DNA of 64,000 nucleotides from positions 1 to 64,000 of the forward strand of contig NZ_AYYM01000004.1 of assembly GCF_001436035.1 (NCBI RefSeq), read 5' to 3'. A program made the translations under genes and the position numbers. Source of the stretch: Fructilactobacillus sanfranciscensis DSM 20451. GTDB lineage: Bacteria > Bacillota > Bacilli > Lactobacillales > Lactobacillaceae. Below the pieces are notes generated by a model. It had not been told where the DNA came from, did no database searches, and worked only from the letters and a program-made list of their open reading frames with translations. Below are positions 62,137-64,000 of this stretch, piece by piece (within the stretch, counting starts at the first letter, position 1; every line of letters begins with the position of its first letter).

Positions 62137-63021
62137 ATGATTGTATCATTAAAAAATGAAGATTTAACCGTTAAAATTAATCAAATAGGAGCTGAATTGA
62201 TCTCGGTTAAAAATTCTCACCAGCTCGAGTATATTTGGGAAGCTAATCCAAATTATTGGAAAAGACATGCTCCAATTTTATTTCCAATGGTTGGTCGTTT
62301 GAAAAATGATGAATATAACTATGATGGAAAAACATATACAATGTATCAACATGGCTTTGCACGTGATAGTAAATTTGAAATCATTGACTCTAATGATACG
62401 AAAGTGATTTTTTTGTTAAAATCAAACTCTAAAACCATGAAGATTTATCCATTTAGGTTTGAATTGTTTGTAACTTATATTCTTGTTGGAGATACTTTAC
62501 AAATACAAATGTTAGTTAAAAACCAAGATGAACATTCCATGTACTTTTCAATTGGTGCTCATCCAGGTTTTAAAGTTCCAATCAATCCTGATGAAGAAAG
62601 TTATAGTGATTATGAGTTGGTTGTAAAGCCTGAAAAAAATTATTCGTTAATTGAATTAAATAAAAACGGATTAACAACTTCCAATCAATCTAAGTTTAGT
62701 ATTGATGGTAATCCAATTAAGATTAGTCACGAACTATTTAGAGATGATGCTCGAATTTTTGATGTCGAAGCTAATAAGCAAACTACTTTTACGCTTAAAT
62801 CTAAGAAATCTCATCATGGTGTATCATTAACAGCATATAAAAATAAATATTTTGGAGTTTGGTCAACTTACCCCACTAAATCTGAATTTGTTTGTATTGA
62901 ACCATGGTGGGGAATTGCTGATTCAGAAAATAGTACAGGATTTATTAGGAATAAAAATGATATTAGCCGATTATGTTGCGGCGAAGAATTTGTTACTAAT
63001 TTTGATATTACATTTTTCTAA
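62137..63021 (+). CDS. aldose 1-epimerase family protein (LacX-like)
   Basis: The 294-residue beta-sandwich protein of the galactose mutarotase superfamily is nearest in layout to the LacX branch. It begins V-S-L-K-N-E-D-L-T-V-K-I-N-Q-I-G-A-E-L. A-P-I-L-F-P-M-V-G-R-L near 48 and Y-Q-H-G-F-A-R near 72 hold sugar-binding Arg and His. S-I-G-A-H-P-G-F near 143 holds the catalytic His and F-V-C-I-E-P-W-W-G near 250 the catalytic Glu. The sugar is not determined. I start at the ATG at 62137. One at 62131 is too close to GGGGAG. Confidence 0.9.
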   Translation: MIVSLKNEDLTVKINQIGAELISVKNSHQLEYIWEANPNYWKRHAPILFPMVGRLKNDEYNYDGKTYTMYQHGFARDSKFEIIDSNDTKVIFLLKSNSKTMKIYPFRFELFVTYILVGDTLQIQMLVKNQDEHSMYFSIGAHPGFKVPINPDEESYSDYELVVKPEKNYSLIELNKNGLTTSNQSKFSIDGNPIKISHELFRDDARIFDVEANKQTTFTLKSKKSHHGVSLTAYKNKYFGVWSTYPTKSEFVCIEPWWGIADSENSTGFIRNKNDISRLCCGEEFVTNFDITFF

Positions 63022-63060
63022 AATAAAAAGACTTTCAATATTGAAAGTCTTTTTATTATT
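63022..63060. terminator. bidirectional terminator between the epimerase gene and plsY
   Basis: An 18-bp perfect palindrome (63022-63039 with 63040-63057), with A5 and T5 runs in the arms, serves the two converging genes and overlaps the plsY stop codon. Confidence 0.9.
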
Positions 63061-63685
63061 TAATTGATTTTTTGATATATTTTAAATACCAATAATAAAA
63101 ACCAAACGGGACTAGATTCTCATTTCCATGAATAATTTTTATGATATTTTTGCGATGACGATAAATCACAAAGCAGGTTAGGCAGAAAGCAATTAAAGTA
63201 AGTGCTTTATCATGAGCACAGAATGAAACAAAAATAATCATGATGAAACTAATTATACTTCCAAGGCTCACCATACTTGTAATTAGGATACAGGATGCAA
63301 GGACGATAGCTGCAATTAAGAAAAATCTTGGATTATACGCCAATAACATTCCTGCACTAGTTGCGACAGCCTTTCCACCCTTAAAATGATCAAAGATCGA
63401 AAAAGTGTGTCCGATAACTGCAACTACACCAAAAACCAGTGGATACCATGAACTAATTCCATAATACATCGGTAGCCAAGTTGCAATAAATCCTTTGCCA
63501 ATATCCATAAATAAAACAATCGTTCCAGCAACTGGCCCTAAAACACGGTAAGTATTAGTGGTACCGATGTTTTTTGAACCATGTCTCCTAATATCAATGC
63601 TAAAAAATGTTTTACCGATCCAAACTCCACTTGGAATTGATCCAAGTAGATATGCAATCAATAAAAGAATAATTATTTTAATCAT
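63056..63685 (-). CDS. plsY: glycerol-3-phosphate acyltransferase PlsY
   Basis: This membrane enzyme transfers the acyl group of acyl-phosphate to glycerol-3-phosphate, the first step in phospholipid synthesis. It has 209 residues and five to six membrane helices. Its three conserved loops are present: G-S-I-P-S-G near 15, R-x-H-G-S-K-N-I-G-T-T-N near 33-45, and F-K-G-G-K-A-V-A-T near 102. It diverges from parE, the normal arrangement. Confidence 0.96.
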   Translation of the reverse strand: MIKIIILLLIAYLLGSIPSGVWIGKTFFSIDIRRHGSKNIGTTNTYRVLGPVAGTIVLFMDIGKGFIATWLPMYYGISSWYPLVFGVVAVIGHTFSIFDHFKGGKAVATSAGMLLAYNPRFFLIAAIVLASCILITSMVSLGSIISFIMIIFVSFCAHDKALTLIAFCLTCFVIYRHRKNIIKIIHGNENLVPFGFYYWYLKYIKKSIK

Positions 63686-63784
63686 TTTTCCTCCAAAGAT
63701 TTAAATATGAACAATCATAATTTTAGCATTAATTATCTAAATAAGACAGATTACAAGATAAAAAGGTATTGATAAATCCTTTAT

Positions 63785-63812
63785 TTGCAATACATGCTAA
63801 ATAAGTTATTAT
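63785..63812 (+). promoter_or_regulatory. parE promoter
   Basis: TTGCAA at 63785-63790 and TATTAT at 63807-63812, spacer 16, 30 bases before the parE ATG. Confidence 0.55.
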
Positions 63813-63842
63813 AAAATACAGACGAAAAGGAGTTTTCAGCAT

Positions 63843-64000
63843 ATGACGAAATTAAACAATTCAGAAAAGTATGATGCTTCCTCAATTCAAGTTCTTCATG
63901 GATTAGAAGCGGTTCGTAAACGTCCAGGGATGTACATTGGTTCTACTGATAGTAAAGGCTTACATCATCTGGTTTACGAAATTGTAGACAATGCTGTCGA
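63843..64000 (+). CDS. parE: DNA topoisomerase IV subunit B, 5' part
   Basis: Only the first 52 codons lie in the window. The product begins [18 protein letters not shown] and shows [16 protein letters not shown] and Y-E-I-V-D-N-A-V, the start of the GHKL ATPase domain of GyrB/ParE. Position opposite plsY favours ParE over GyrB. AAAAGGAG precedes the ATG. Confidence 0.93.
   Translation, partial: MTKLNNSEKYDASSIQVLHGLEAVRKRPGMYIGSTDSKGLHHLVYEIVDNAV

Overview
The window is an AT-rich, gene-dense chromosomal segment from a low-GC Gram-positive bacterium. Gene order and protein features place it in the Lactobacillaceae. Supporting blocks are prmA-rsmE-rel-dtd, rpsU-yqeY-phoH-ybeY-dgkA-era-recO-glyQS-dnaG-rpoD, xerD-ribT-scpAB-rluB, cmk-rpsA-der-hup, thyA-dfrA, rbgA-rnhB-dprA-topA-xerC and plsY<>parE. 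Three neighbours usual for these blocks in relatives are missing from their places: pfkA (between dnaE and pyk), trmFO (between topA and xerC) and hslVU (after xerC). The pfkA gap fits an obligately heterofermentative, genome-reduced lactobacillus such as the Fructilactobacillus or Apilactobacillus group. I cannot fix the genus from this window alone.

Layout: 1-2300 holds the tail of a possible broken TetR regulator and lepA. 2300-6220 is the accessory part. It carries a leftward set of envelope genes: a tiny membrane peptide, a secreted protein and a lipoprotein that share a C-terminal motif, a DUF2628/HrgC-like membrane protein, and a YhgE/Pip-type membrane protein. The last of these is divergent from its probable TetR regulator across a palindromic control region. 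6299-8824 holds the D,D-carboxypeptidase dacA, a VOC protein and two small unknown genes. 8895-14794 holds prmA, rsmE, rel, dtd, a HAD phosphatase and a cell-wall amidase. 14881-19985 holds T-box-controlled aspS, a YitT protein, a teichoic-acid-type glycerophosphotransferase and endonuclease IV. 19975-33536 is the rpsU to rpoD macromolecular-synthesis region, with a second T-box before glyQS. 33664-45591 holds dnaE, pyk, cvfB, xerD, chromosome condensation genes and recQ. 45644-64000 holds a LysM protein, cmk, rpsA, der, hup, cca, an ABC-F protein, thyA/dfrA, ribosome assembly and replication genes, topA, xerC, galM, plsY and the start of parE.

Most of the window is ordinary housekeeping sequence. 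Five things stand out. (1) The bifunctional stringent-response enzyme Rel has lost the His of its HD hydrolase motif (Asn77) while its synthetase domain looks intact. (2) Two neighbouring exported proteins share a C-terminal N-I-Y-x-x-P-x-x-Y-S-x-R-G-F signature, with a degenerate internal copy in one of them. (3) A 15-bp palindrome covers both divergent -10 boxes between tetR and the yhgE-like gene. (4) The aspS T-box has a GACAC specifier although hisS is absent. (5) Several genes are missing from their usual neighbourhoods. I saw no rRNA, tRNA, insertion sequence, prophage or CRISPR array.
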